Source: a bacterium (lineage in GTDB: Bacteria; Gemmatimonadota; Glassbacteria; GWA2-58-10). Taken from it: 64,000 nt of DNA. A program made the translations under genes and the position numbers. Shown one piece after another: positions 41,824-50,124 of the stretch (the stretch's first letter is position 1; each line of letters opens with the position of its first letter). The notes beneath the pieces were generated by a model, which saw only the letters and a program-made list of their open reading frames with translations, was not told where the DNA came from and ran no database searches. The stretch lies in NCBI GenBank assembly GCA_021372515.1, contig JAJFUG010000045.1, forward strand, positions 1 through 64,000, read 5' to 3'.

Positions 41824-43209
41824 TCAGTGCAGCAGGAACATCGCGCTCAGACCGAGGATGAGGAAAAAGCTGATAATGTCCGTAATGTTGGTGATGAACG
41901 TGGAGGAGACCGCGGGGTCGAAACCCAGGGCGCGCAGCATCAGGGGCCAGATCGCCCCCAGGGTGCCGGCCATGGTCATGGCGGTCCAGGCCGCCGAGCC
42001 CACGATCAGCGCCAGTTGGGCGTTGGACTGGGTGAACCAGACAAAAGCCCCGATCACCAGGCTGATCGCCAGGCCGTTGAGCAGCGCCACCGCAGCCTCG
42101 CTCATCACCACGATTTTCTTGCGCCCCTCCATCTCACGCAGGATCAGGCGGCGCAGGGTCACGGCCAGGCTCTGTGTGCTGGTGTTGCCGCCGATCCCCG
42201 CCACCACCGGCAGGAACATCGCCAGGACCACCTCGCGTTCGAGCACTCCGATGAACAGCTTGATGATGTGGGCCGAGACCAGGGTGAAACCGAGGTTGAG
42301 CACGAGCCAGGGCAGGCGGTAGCGCACGGACTGGAACACGCCCAGCTTTTCGACGCTCTCGTCCTCGTTGACGCCGCTCATGCGGAAAATGTCCTCGGTC
42401 GCCTCCTCTTCCATGATGTCGATCACGTCATCCACTGTGACCCGTCCCAACAGACGCCCCTGGCTGTCCACCACCGCGATGGAGACCAGGTTGTAGCGCG
42501 ACAGCAGGTGGGCCACCTGTTCCTGGTCCATCTCCGGTGAGACGCTCACTATGTCGGTGTCCATGATGTCGGCGATTTTCGCCCCGGGGTCGGCCAGGAT
42601 AAGGTCGGTGGTCGCCAGGGTGCCGCGCAGTATGTTCTCGCTGTCCACCACGTACACGGTGAAGAACTGTATCTCCTGGCCCAGCCGCCGCACCCGCTCG
42701 ATGGCCTCGGCCGCGGACAGCCCGGTCTCGACCGAGACCAGCTCGCTGGTCATGACTCCGCCGGCCGTGTCGTCGGCGTAAGTCATCAGGGTCTGGATGT
42801 CCTCGCGGTCTTCCTTGTCGATCACGCTGAGGACGCGGGCGGCCTCCTTTTCGGACAGCTCCTGCACGATGTCGGTGGCGTCGTCATCGCTCAGTTCCTC
42901 GAACAGCTCGAACAGGGCCTGGTCATCCAGATTGCGGATCAGCTCCTCCTGGTCCTCCTCGCGCGTCTCGGCCAGGGTCTCGGAGGCGATTTCCGCCGGC
43001 AGAAGGTTGAAGAACAGCTTGCGCTCGTCCTCATCCATCCGCTCGACCAGGTCGGCCAGGTCGGCCGGGTGCTCGGACTGCACCGCCTCGACCAAGCTGG
43101 CCAGGCCCGTCTCGCCCGCTTCGAGCAGTTCACGCACCTCTTCGAGAGTAAGAGGCTGCTGTCCCTCGGCGTACTGCTCCTGGCTGTCGAGGCCCTTGTC
43201 TTCGCTCAC
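41824..43209 (-). CDS. mgtE: magnesium transporter MgtE
   Basis: 461 residues. N-terminal helical superhelix (SEHPADLADLVERMDEDERKLFFNLLPAEIAS), tandem CBS domains (AGGVMTSELVSVETG and IADIMDTDIVSVSPEMDQEQVAHLL) that sense Mg2+, then five TM helices with PVVAGIGGNTSTQSLAVTLRRL and the pore Asp region NITDIISFFLILG. The start is the GTG at 43209 with AGGAG upstream; the longer frame has an unlikely N-terminus. It is 4 bp from a CNNM protein, making a Mg2+ transport cassette. Confidence 0.95.
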   Translation of the reverse strand: MSEDKGLDSQEQYAEGQQPLTLEEVRELLEAGETGLASLVEAVQSEHPADLADLVERMDEDERKLFFNLLPAEIASETLAETREEDQEELIRNLDDQALFELFEELSDDDATDIVQELSEKEAARVLSVIDKEDREDIQTLMTYADDTAGGVMTSELVSVETGLSAAEAIERVRRLGQEIQFFTVYVVDSENILRGTLATTDLILADPGAKIADIMDTDIVSVSPEMDQEQVAHLLSRYNLVSIAVVDSQGRLLGRVTVDDVIDIMEEEATEDIFRMSGVNEDESVEKLGVFQSVRYRLPWLVLNLGFTLVSAHIIKLFIGVLEREVVLAMFLPVVAGIGGNTSTQSLAVTLRRLILREMEGRKKIVVMSEAAVALLNGLAISLVIGAFVWFTQSNAQLALIVGSAAWTAMTMAGTLGAIWPLMLRALGFDPAVSSTFITNITDIISFFLILGLSAMFLLH

Positions 43210-43213
43210 GCTC

Positions 43214-44530
43214 TCACTCCTGTCTGTCCTCAATCCGACGAATGTGCACCCGTCCGTCCCCATCCCGGGCCGCCGGGTGTCCGCTGTCATCCATCTGCTT
43301 GAGCTGAAGGCGCTCCACCCGCTTGGGCGAGGCCTCCAACACGGTGATGCGCACCGAGCCGAGCTGGAATTTCTCGCCGACCTCGGGGATACGCCCCAGC
43401 TCGGCCATCAGAAGCCCGGCCACTGTCTCCACCTCGTGGTCCGTCTCGGGCAGCTCGATCTGCCCCTCGAGGTCCTCGAAGCGCGTGCTGCCGCTCACGG
43501 TCAGGCTGCGGTCGCGCCCCACCGTGACCAGGGCTCCCCGCTTGTCGTGCACGTCCCGGATGTCGCCCACCAGTTCCTCCAACAGGTCCTCCAGGGTCAC
43601 GATCCCGGCCGTGCCGCCGTACTCGTCAAGCACCACGGCCAGGTGGATTTTCTTCTGACGCATCTCGTAGAGCAGGCTGTCGCACTTGCTCGTCTCGGGG
43701 GTGAAAATCACCGGGTGGATCACCGGCGCCTCGATCGGCTCGCTACGCACCAGGTCGACCACGTGCACCATGCCGATGATGTGATCGAGCGTGCCCTCGT
43801 AGACCGGGATGCGCGAAAAGTAGCTCTCGCTCATCTTCTCGGCCACCTCGCGCAACGAGGCCTCGTGGCGGATCGCCACCAGGTCCGTGCGCGGGGTCAT
43901 GATCTCGCGGACCATGGTCTCGCTGAAATCGAACACCCCGGAGATGTAGCTGCTCTCCTCCTTGTGCAGCACCCCCTCGCGCTCGCTCTCCATCAGCACC
44001 CGCTGGATGTTCTTGCGGGTGAAAAGCTGTTCCTGCCCGGGGTTGGACACTCCGGCCAGTTTCAGCAGCACCTGGGCCGCGCGGTGCACCACCCGGTTCA
44101 CCGGCAGAAGCAGGTAGTAGAACAGCCAGAGCGGCGCCGCCAGCACCGGCAGCAGGCCCGCGGCGTGGTCGCGCGCCAGGCTCTTGGGCAGTATTTCGCC
44201 GAAGAGCAGGATGGGTGGAGTGACAATCGCCGGTATCAACAGGACCGAGACAAGCAGCGGGTGCGAACTGTCCTGCGGAATGTACTCGAACACCATGTCC
44301 GAGATCAGGACCGTGGCCAGGATATGGACCACATTGTTGCCCACCAGCAGAGTGGACAGGATATCGCCCGGCTTGCCACTGAACCGCCGCGCCAGCCAGG
44401 CTATGGCACCGCCCTTGTCCAGGCGGCTCTGCAACCTGATCTTGTTGATCGAGATCAGAGCCGTCTCCGTACCGCTGAAAAACGCGCTCCCCAGGAGCGT
44501 CAGCAGCAGGAGCCATTGTTCTGCTTCCAC
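43214..44530 (-). CDS. CNNM/CorC-family (HlyC) transporter, paralogue 1
   Basis: 438 residues. A DUF21/CNNM TM domain (EAEQWLLLLTLLGSAFFSGTETALISIN, LFGEILPKSLARDHA), a CBS pair (MTPRTDLVAIRHEASL and HVVDLVRSEP) and a CorC_HlyC domain (VLDEYGGTAGIVTLEDLLEELVGDI). Such proteins are linked to Mg2+/Co2+ efflux or homeostasis. The spacing to the upstream paralogue (17 bp) and mgtE (4 bp) means one operon. The C-terminus is Asp/Arg-rich. Confidence 0.9.
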   Translation of the reverse strand: MEAEQWLLLLTLLGSAFFSGTETALISINKIRLQSRLDKGGAIAWLARRFSGKPGDILSTLLVGNNVVHILATVLISDMVFEYIPQDSSHPLLVSVLLIPAIVTPPILLFGEILPKSLARDHAAGLLPVLAAPLWLFYYLLLPVNRVVHRAAQVLLKLAGVSNPGQEQLFTRKNIQRVLMESEREGVLHKEESSYISGVFDFSETMVREIMTPRTDLVAIRHEASLREVAEKMSESYFSRIPVYEGTLDHIIGMVHVVDLVRSEPIEAPVIHPVIFTPETSKCDSLLYEMRQKKIHLAVVLDEYGGTAGIVTLEDLLEELVGDIRDVHDKRGALVTVGRDRSLTVSGSTRFEDLEGQIELPETDHEVETVAGLLMAELGRIPEVGEKFQLGSVRITVLEASPKRVERLQLKQMDDSGHPAARDGDGRVHIRRIEDRQE

Positions 44531-44547
44531 GTTTTCCTCTGGTTGAG

Positions 44548-45867
44548 TTACCGGCTGTCTTCCCCGCCGCCGCTGCCGGAACCGTCCCCAGCGCCGCCCT
44601 GCCGCTCGGGTTGCGGAAGGCGGAGGATCCGGACTTTCCAGACCCGCCGCCGGGATAGCTTCGAAATGACGAAACGGTAGCCCTGTTCGTCGAAGGACTC
44701 GCCCGGATGAGGCAACCGCCCGAAACGCGAGAGGGTGAACCCACCCAGGCTCTCGTAGCCCTCGCCGTGAAGGTCCACGCCCAGTTCTTCCGAGAGGTCC
44801 TCGATATTTATCAGCCCGTCCACCAGGAAACGGTCGGGGGCCTCCCAGACTATCATCGGCTCCTCGGTGTCGTGCTCGTCCTGGATTTCGCCGATGATCT
44901 CCTCCATCACGTCCTCCACAGTCACCAGCCCCTCCGTGCCGCCGTACTCATCGACCACGATGGCCATGTAGATGCCCCGTTTCTGAAAATCCTGGAGCAT
45001 GTCGCTGCACGACTTGGTCTCTGGCACGTAGGAGACCTCGTGCGCCAGGGCCGAAAGCGTCTGGTCGGGTCCGAACCGGTAGAGAGGCCCCAGTAGGTCC
45101 TTGGTGTAGAGGATGCCCACGATATCGTCCAGATCGTCCCGGAACAGCGGGAAACGCGAGTGGCCGCTTTCCTGGACGATCTTCACCACCTCGGGCAGCG
45201 GCGTGCCGTCCGGGATGCCGATAATGTCCGTGCGCGGGACCATGATCTCGCGCACCGTGGTCTCGCTCAGCTCGAAAATGTTGTGGATGATCTGCTTTTC
45301 CTCCTGCTCCAGACCGCCCTGCTCGGCGGTCAGGTCGACCATCAGCTTGAGCTCGTCCTCCAGGAGCTGACGGTCCTGCCCAGCATGGGAACTCAGGCGC
45401 TTGACCCAGCCGCTCAGCAAGGCCAGCAGGCGGATCAACGGGCGGGTCAGCGACAGCCAGGCACGCACAAACCCGGTCAGGCGCAGGGCCAGACGGCGGG
45501 CGTTGCTCAGGGCGTATACCTTGGGGCCGATCTCGCCCAGCACCAGCAGGACAAAGGTCATGCCCACGATGTCCACCAGGTAGACCACGTGCTCGCTCCA
45601 GCCCAGGCGCAGCCCCCAGCGGTGCAGGATGATCGTGGCCACAGAGGTGGCGCAGATGTTCACTATCAGGTTGCCCAGCAGGATGCCGGTCAGCAGGATA
45701 TCCTGGTCGGCCAGCAACCGGCGCACCAGGCGGCCGCGCGCGGGATGCTCCTCCTCGAGTTCGGAAAGCTCGAAATTGGAGAGGCTGAAAAACGCGGTCT
45801 CCGAGCTGCTGAACAGGCCGGAGAGCATGATCAGCAAGGGAAAGGCAATCAGAAGGTAGACATCCAT
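44548..45867 (-). CDS. CNNM/CorC-family (HlyC) transporter, paralogue 2
   Basis: 439 residues, same architecture as the next gene: DUF21 TM domain (LFSSSETAFFSLSNFELSELEEE, VLGEIGPKVYAL), CBS pair (MVPRTDIIGIPDGTPLPEVV and ILYTKDLLGPLYRF) and a CorC_HlyC domain (VDEYGGTEGLVTVEDVMEEI). A Gly/Ser/Glu-rich tail ends it. The two paralogues are clearly diverged, so they are an old duplication or separate acquisitions rather than a recent copy. It has a consensus-like promoter at 45946-45973 and may start a sub-operon. Confidence 0.9.
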   Translation of the reverse strand: MDVYLLIAFPLLIMLSGLFSSSETAFFSLSNFELSELEEEHPARGRLVRRLLADQDILLTGILLGNLIVNICATSVATIILHRWGLRLGWSEHVVYLVDIVGMTFVLLVLGEIGPKVYALSNARRLALRLTGFVRAWLSLTRPLIRLLALLSGWVKRLSSHAGQDRQLLEDELKLMVDLTAEQGGLEQEEKQIIHNIFELSETTVREIMVPRTDIIGIPDGTPLPEVVKIVQESGHSRFPLFRDDLDDIVGILYTKDLLGPLYRFGPDQTLSALAHEVSYVPETKSCSDMLQDFQKRGIYMAIVVDEYGGTEGLVTVEDVMEEIIGEIQDEHDTEEPMIVWEAPDRFLVDGLINIEDLSEELGVDLHGEGYESLGGFTLSRFGRLPHPGESFDEQGYRFVISKLSRRRVWKVRILRLPQPERQGGAGDGSGSGGGEDSR

Positions 45868-45945
45868 CCGGCCGACCTGGCAGAAAGCGTGAGGTTCCTG
45901 GCGACTCCCCGGGCGGCGTCGCCCAAGGGAGAAAAGGCTGCTACA

Positions 45946-45973
45946 ATTATATCCCGGCGCGGTGGAATATCAA
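45946..45973 (-). promoter_or_regulatory. promoter of the CNNM-CNNM-mgtE-recO sub-operon
   Basis: Minus strand TTGATA (45968-45973), 16-bp spacer, TATAAT (45946-45951). The -35 overlaps the ybeY stop codon, so the Mg2+ genes can be expressed apart from phoH-pgpH-ybeY. Confidence 0.7.
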
Positions 45974-46482
45974 GGTTCGCGTTCCGCCGGCCGGCCACCT
46001 TCGGCGCTGTCGTACCGGCCCGCGCGGAAACTGTCCACGCAGGCCTCCTGCAACTCGTTCATCCGGGCCGCCTCCTCCGGTTTCTCGTGGTCGTAGCCCA
46101 GAAGGTGCAGCGTGCCGTGGGCGGCCAGGCGGACCAGTTCCTCGCGGGCCGGGGCGCCGTACCAGGCGGCCTGCTGCTCGGCCCGCGGCAGGCAGATGTA
46201 GATATCCCCAACCAGCTCGGCCTCCTCCGGCTCGGAGAGGCTGAACGAGATCACGTCGGTCACGTAGTCGTGGCCCAGGTATTCGCGGTTGAGACGGCGG
46301 ATCAGGCTGCGCCCGACGAAGGTGAGCGAGACTTCGGCCTCAGGCTTCCGATGCGTCCTCATCAGTGAGTGCAGCATGTTCCTCAGCGCCGGGAACAGGC
46401 TTTCCAGCGGCTTTCTCACCGTTCGGCTTAGACTGATTTCTATTCCGTCCGTTTGTGGCTTTGACTTTGGCATCCTCGGCAT
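45970..46482 (-). CDS. ybeY: endoribonuclease YbeY (rRNA maturation factor)
   Basis: About 170 residues. The zinc site HGTLHLLGYDH (about 122-132) and EVSLTFVGRSLIRRLNREYLGHDYVTDVISFSL are diagnostic. It processes 16S rRNA 3' ends and helps ribosome quality control. The N-terminal core motif starts at IEISLSR, so a start near 46482 or 46473 is needed, which makes the gene overlap the end of the pgpH frame by about 140 nt. Confidence 0.9.
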   Translation of the reverse strand: MPRMPKSKPQTDGIEISLSRTVRKPLESLFPALRNMLHSLMRTHRKPEAEVSLTFVGRSLIRRLNREYLGHDYVTDVISFSLSEPEEAELVGDIYICLPRAEQQAAWYGAPAREELVRLAAHGTLHLLGYDHEKPEEAARMNELQEACVDSFRAGRYDSAEGGRPAEREP

Positions 46483-48793
46483 TTCCCCTGTCTGGGTATT
46501 CGATCCGCTGGTGGTGCACACCGATGAGGATGGGCACGAACTCCTCGCCGATGCGGGTCAGGTCCTTGAGCGTCAGCCCGGTGTGGTCCAACTGGCCGTC
46601 CCGCAACTTGGCGTCGATTATCTTCTTGACCAACCCCTTAATCCGGCTGACAGTCGGCTCGCTCAGGGTGCGCGAGGCCGACTCGACCGAGTCGGCGAGC
46701 ATGATTATGGCCGCCTCGCGGGTGAGCGGCTTGGGCCCCGGGTAGCAGAAATCGTGCTCGTTCAGCCGGGTCTCGGGGTTGCGCTCTTTCTCCTTGGTGA
46801 AGAAGAACGAGATGTGGGTCTTGCCGTGGTGCTGCCGGATGACGTCGATTATGCACTCGGGCAGGCGGGCGGCGCGGGCCAGCTCCACCCCCTCCTTAAC
46901 GTGGTTCGATATGATCAGGCTGCTCATCTTGGGGCTGAGCTTGTTGTGCGGGTTCTCCCGTCCGGCCTGGTTCTCCACGAAATACAGCGGCTTGCGCAGC
47001 TTGCCGATGTCGTGGTAGTAGGCGGCCACGCGCGCGAATATCGGATTGGCCCCGATGCCGGCCGCGGCGGCCTCGGCCAGGTTGCCCAGGATGATCGAAT
47101 GGTGGTAGGTGCCGGGAGCCTCGATGGCCAGGCGCTTGAGCAGCGGACGGTTCAGGTCGCTCAGCTCGAGCAGGGTGAAATTGCTGGTCACCTTGAAAAT
47201 TATCTCCATCAGCGGCAACAGGCCGATCGTTATCATCGTGGACAGGAACGCGTTCACCGTGGACCAGCCGGCCGTGGCGACCACCTCGGCCGCACCCTCG
47301 CCGCGGAACAGGAAATCGATGGCGAACACGGCCACCAGGCTGGCCACGGCGATGTAGAGGATGGAGAGGTACTGCCCCTTGCGGCTCTTGACCTGCCGGA
47401 CGCTGATCGCGGCGGCCACCCCGGCGGTGAGGCTGAACAGGGTGACATAGATCGAGAACCCGGCCTGCACTCCCACCATCAGCGACAGGCTGACCATGGC
47501 CGCGATGCCAACCTGGTCGTCGATCAGGTAGGCCAGCAGCAGCGGCGCTATCGACACCGGAATCATGTAGACCGGCAAGTCCTCGCTCCTTAGCACCAGG
47601 CAGGAAAAGCCCAGCACGATCAGGAACGTGATCGAGACTATCAGCATGGGCGACAGCCGATGGTAGACCTCCGGCCGGTGCAGCAGCAGGTAGATCCAGA
47701 ACGGCAACAGCAGCACCAGGTAGATCAGGTACAGGCCGGTATCCCGCCGCAACTGGCCCATCCCGCCGGCCTCGCTCTGGCGCAGGGCGAACTGGCGTTT
47801 CAGGTTTTCCAGGCGCTCCAGGTGCTGCTCGGTCACCCGCTCGCCCCGGCCCACTATTTTTTCGCCGCGCAGCACGGTCTGGTCGCGGGTGGTCTTGACC
47901 CGCTGACGGGCCAGATAGCGCAGGTTCTGGGTCTCGTCGGAGTTGTAATGGATGTTGGGTTGCATGAAGCGGCTGAGCATGCTGATGAAGAGGTTCTTGC
48001 TGATCTCGGGGTAGCGCTGGTCCACGGTCTCGGCGCGGGCCAGGTCCATCACCTGCCGCAGGGTGGACAGCTCGTTTTTCTGCATCAGGCTTTCGTTGCC
48101 CTCGCGCCGCAGCACCACGAAATCGCCGTCCACCTGCCCCAGGGTCTCGCGGTCGATCAGGCCCTCGCGCAGGCGGTAGACCATGAAATCCTTCAGGCTG
48201 TTGCGCAGGATACGGGCGCAGTCGGGGTCAAGCAGGTAGACTATCTCGTCGTCCGAGAGCGAGAGCAGCGAGTCGACCTCGTACAGGGCTCGCAGCACGC
48301 GCGGGCTGACCGTGTAGCCGCCGTGACGGCCCGCGGAGCCCTGGCGGGTGTAGTCATTCCAGTTCGGCAGACGGCGGGCGATCTCGGGCTCCTGGGCCAC
48401 CCGGTGCAGGGCGTTAAAAAAGTCGAGCATCCGGGCCAGGACCTGCTCTTTAACCTCGGGCTGGAACTCCAGGATGGGCAACACCTCGGCCGCGGCCTTT
48501 TCGCGCTCGCTCTGCAGTTCCTCGGGGCTCTTGTAGACCTGGAAATCGAACGGGGCGATGATGTCACGGTCGGCCACGCGTCCGGCGGCGATGTCGATGA
48601 AGGGGTCGGGTATCTCGCGCGAGGGAGTGAGCACCAGCGCACCCCAGGACAGCAGCACGGGCAGGACAAAACGCAGGCCGTGATGCAGAGAGGGCCGCCG
48701 CAGACGGTCGAGTACGGCCCTTGAGCCCTCCCGCAGCCGACGGACCCAGCGGCGCAGGTAGGTGTTGACTTTCCATTTCATCTTGCGCAACAT
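46340..48793 (-). CDS. 7TM-HD phosphodiesterase, PgpH/YqfF-like (cyclic di-AMP type)
   Basis: 817 residues. An N-terminal TM, a long extracytoplasmic 7TM-HD domain (DIAAGRVADRDIIAPFDFQVYKS onward), several TM helices (LYLIYLVLLLPFWIYLLLH and following) and a cytoplasmic HD domain: TYHHSIILGNLAEAAAAGIGAN, YYHDIGKLRKPLYF, IRQHHGKTHISFF. PgpH homologues hydrolyse cyclic di-AMP. The final 45 or so residues are hydrophilic and encoded in another frame within ybeY. The ATG at 48793 has GGGAG. It is 79 bp downstream of phoH. Confidence 0.9.
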   Translation of the reverse strand: MLRKMKWKVNTYLRRWVRRLREGSRAVLDRLRRPSLHHGLRFVLPVLLSWGALVLTPSREIPDPFIDIAAGRVADRDIIAPFDFQVYKSPEELQSEREKAAAEVLPILEFQPEVKEQVLARMLDFFNALHRVAQEPEIARRLPNWNDYTRQGSAGRHGGYTVSPRVLRALYEVDSLLSLSDDEIVYLLDPDCARILRNSLKDFMVYRLREGLIDRETLGQVDGDFVVLRREGNESLMQKNELSTLRQVMDLARAETVDQRYPEISKNLFISMLSRFMQPNIHYNSDETQNLRYLARQRVKTTRDQTVLRGEKIVGRGERVTEQHLERLENLKRQFALRQSEAGGMGQLRRDTGLYLIYLVLLLPFWIYLLLHRPEVYHRLSPMLIVSITFLIVLGFSCLVLRSEDLPVYMIPVSIAPLLLAYLIDDQVGIAAMVSLSLMVGVQAGFSIYVTLFSLTAGVAAAISVRQVKSRKGQYLSILYIAVASLVAVFAIDFLFRGEGAAEVVATAGWSTVNAFLSTMITIGLLPLMEIIFKVTSNFTLLELSDLNRPLLKRLAIEAPGTYHHSIILGNLAEAAAAGIGANPIFARVAAYYHDIGKLRKPLYFVENQAGRENPHNKLSPKMSSLIISNHVKEGVELARAARLPECIIDVIRQHHGKTHISFFFTKEKERNPETRLNEHDFCYPGPKPLTREAAIIMLADSVESASRTLSEPTVSRIKGLVKKIIDAKLRDGQLDHTGLTLKDLTRIGEEFVPILIGVHHQRIEYPDRGNAEDAKVKATNGRNRNQSKPNGEKAAGKPVPGAEEHAALTDEDASEA

Positions 48794-48872
48794 CCGGCTC
48801 CCGGCGCCCCTGTCCGGGACAGGTCCGCCGCTGAAGGAATGCCGCCGTCTTACACACAGCGGCCCTCAGGCC

Positions 48873-49892
48873 TCACCCCCCTACCGCCCCGTCTGTGTCG
48901 CCGCCCGCCTGCTCCCCCTCGCCCTGCCCCGACTCCTGGTAGGCATGGATTATCCGCTGAACGAGGCGGTGACGGACCACATCCTCTTCCGTGAAATAGA
49001 CGAACTCGATCCCGTCGATGCCCTTGAGTATCTCCTCCACCTGCAGCAGGCCGCTCATCTCGGGCCTGGGCAGGTCGATCTGGGTCTTGTCCCCGGTGAT
49101 CACCGCCTTGGAGTTGACCCCCAGACGGGTGAGGAACATCTTCATCTGCATCCGGGTGGCGTTCTGCGCCTCGTCCAGGATCACGAAGGCATCGTGCAGG
49201 GTGCGTCCCCGCATGAACGCGATGGGCGCGATCTCGATGGTGCCGGAGCTTAGGTAGCGGCTGAGCGCGTCCGGCAGCAGCATGTCCTGCAGCGAGTCGT
49301 AGAGCGGCCGCAGGTAGGGGTCGACTTTCTCCTGCATGTCGCCGGGCAGGAAGCCCAGGCGCTCGCCCGCCTCCACCGCCGGCCGCGACAGGATTATCCG
49401 CTTGACCCGTTTCTTGTTCAGCGCGTCGATAGCCGCGGCCACGGCCAGGTAAGTTTTACCCGTACCGGCCGGCCCGATGCCGATCACGATGTCGTTCTCC
49501 TGCACCATCTTCAGGTACTGCTTCTGCCCAACCCCGCGCGGCTTGACCACCTTGCGGCTGCCGGTCAGGTAGACCTGCTCGCTTTCGTAGAGGTCCTGGC
49601 CGCGGACCAGCCCCTCGCGCACCTCGCGGGCGATCCCGCCGATCTCGGAGACCTGGAAGGTCTTGCCGGTCTGCACCATGGCGATCATCCGCCGCACGGT
49701 GCGCTCCAGGTCCTGCACCGCGCCCTCCTCGCCGATCAGGATCAGTTCATCGCCCCGGATGTAGGCCTCGCAGTCGAACATCGTCTCCAGAAGGTGCAGG
49801 TTCTGGTCGTTCGGCCCGAGCAGGGTGAGCATGTCCACGCCCTCCACCGGGATACGGCGGGTGAAATGCGTGCGGTTGTTGGTTTTCGCCAT
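48873..49892 (-). CDS. phoH: PhoH-family ATPase (PhoL)
   Basis: 339 residues. N-terminal domain ([28 protein letters not shown]), then the PhoH P-loop NTPase: [19 protein letters not shown] (Walker A), [53 protein letters not shown] (Walker B) and [13 protein letters not shown]. In other bacteria it partners YbeY and is linked to RNA metabolism, matching its place here. I start at the ATG at 49892 (MAKTNNR); the longer frame adds an unlikely N-terminus. Confidence 0.93.
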   Translation of the reverse strand: MAKTNNRTHFTRRIPVEGVDMLTLLGPNDQNLHLLETMFDCEAYIRGDELILIGEEGAVQDLERTVRRMIAMVQTGKTFQVSEIGGIAREVREGLVRGQDLYESEQVYLTGSRKVVKPRGVGQKQYLKMVQENDIVIGIGPAGTGKTYLAVAAAIDALNKKRVKRIILSRPAVEAGERLGFLPGDMQEKVDPYLRPLYDSLQDMLLPDALSRYLSSGTIEIAPIAFMRGRTLHDAFVILDEAQNATRMQMKMFLTRLGVNSKAVITGDKTQIDLPRPEMSGLLQVEEILKGIDGIEFVYFTEEDVVRHRLVQRIIHAYQESGQGEGEQAGGDTDGAVGG

Positions 49893-50075
49893 CTGCGGGT
49901 CAATCCCCTGCGAGAGTTTCGCGGTCCCTGACCGACAATCCTTCGCCCCAGCCGACCAGAGCACTCCTTCCCGCCGGCCGGCTGGAACAGCACTGCTATA
50001 TTCTGCCACAATCGTTCCGCATTTTCAAGACAGCATTCCGCGAGCCGCTGTCGGCGGCCCGTCCGGAGACTCCAC

Positions 50076-50113
50076 GCCCCGATGGCGGTGGGTTGCGGCT
50101 CCGGCATCGGGGC
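50076..50113 (-). terminator. hairpin downstream of aspS
   Basis: 9-bp stem GCCCCGATG/CATCGGGGC with a 20-nt loop that can pair further, 11 bp after the aspS stop on the minus strand. There is no T-run, so it may be only an RNA end hairpin. The rest of the gap to the phoH start holds a weak phoH promoter candidate (minus strand TTGAAA ... CAGAAT). Confidence 0.4.
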
Positions 50114-50124
50114 ATGGAGGGGTG

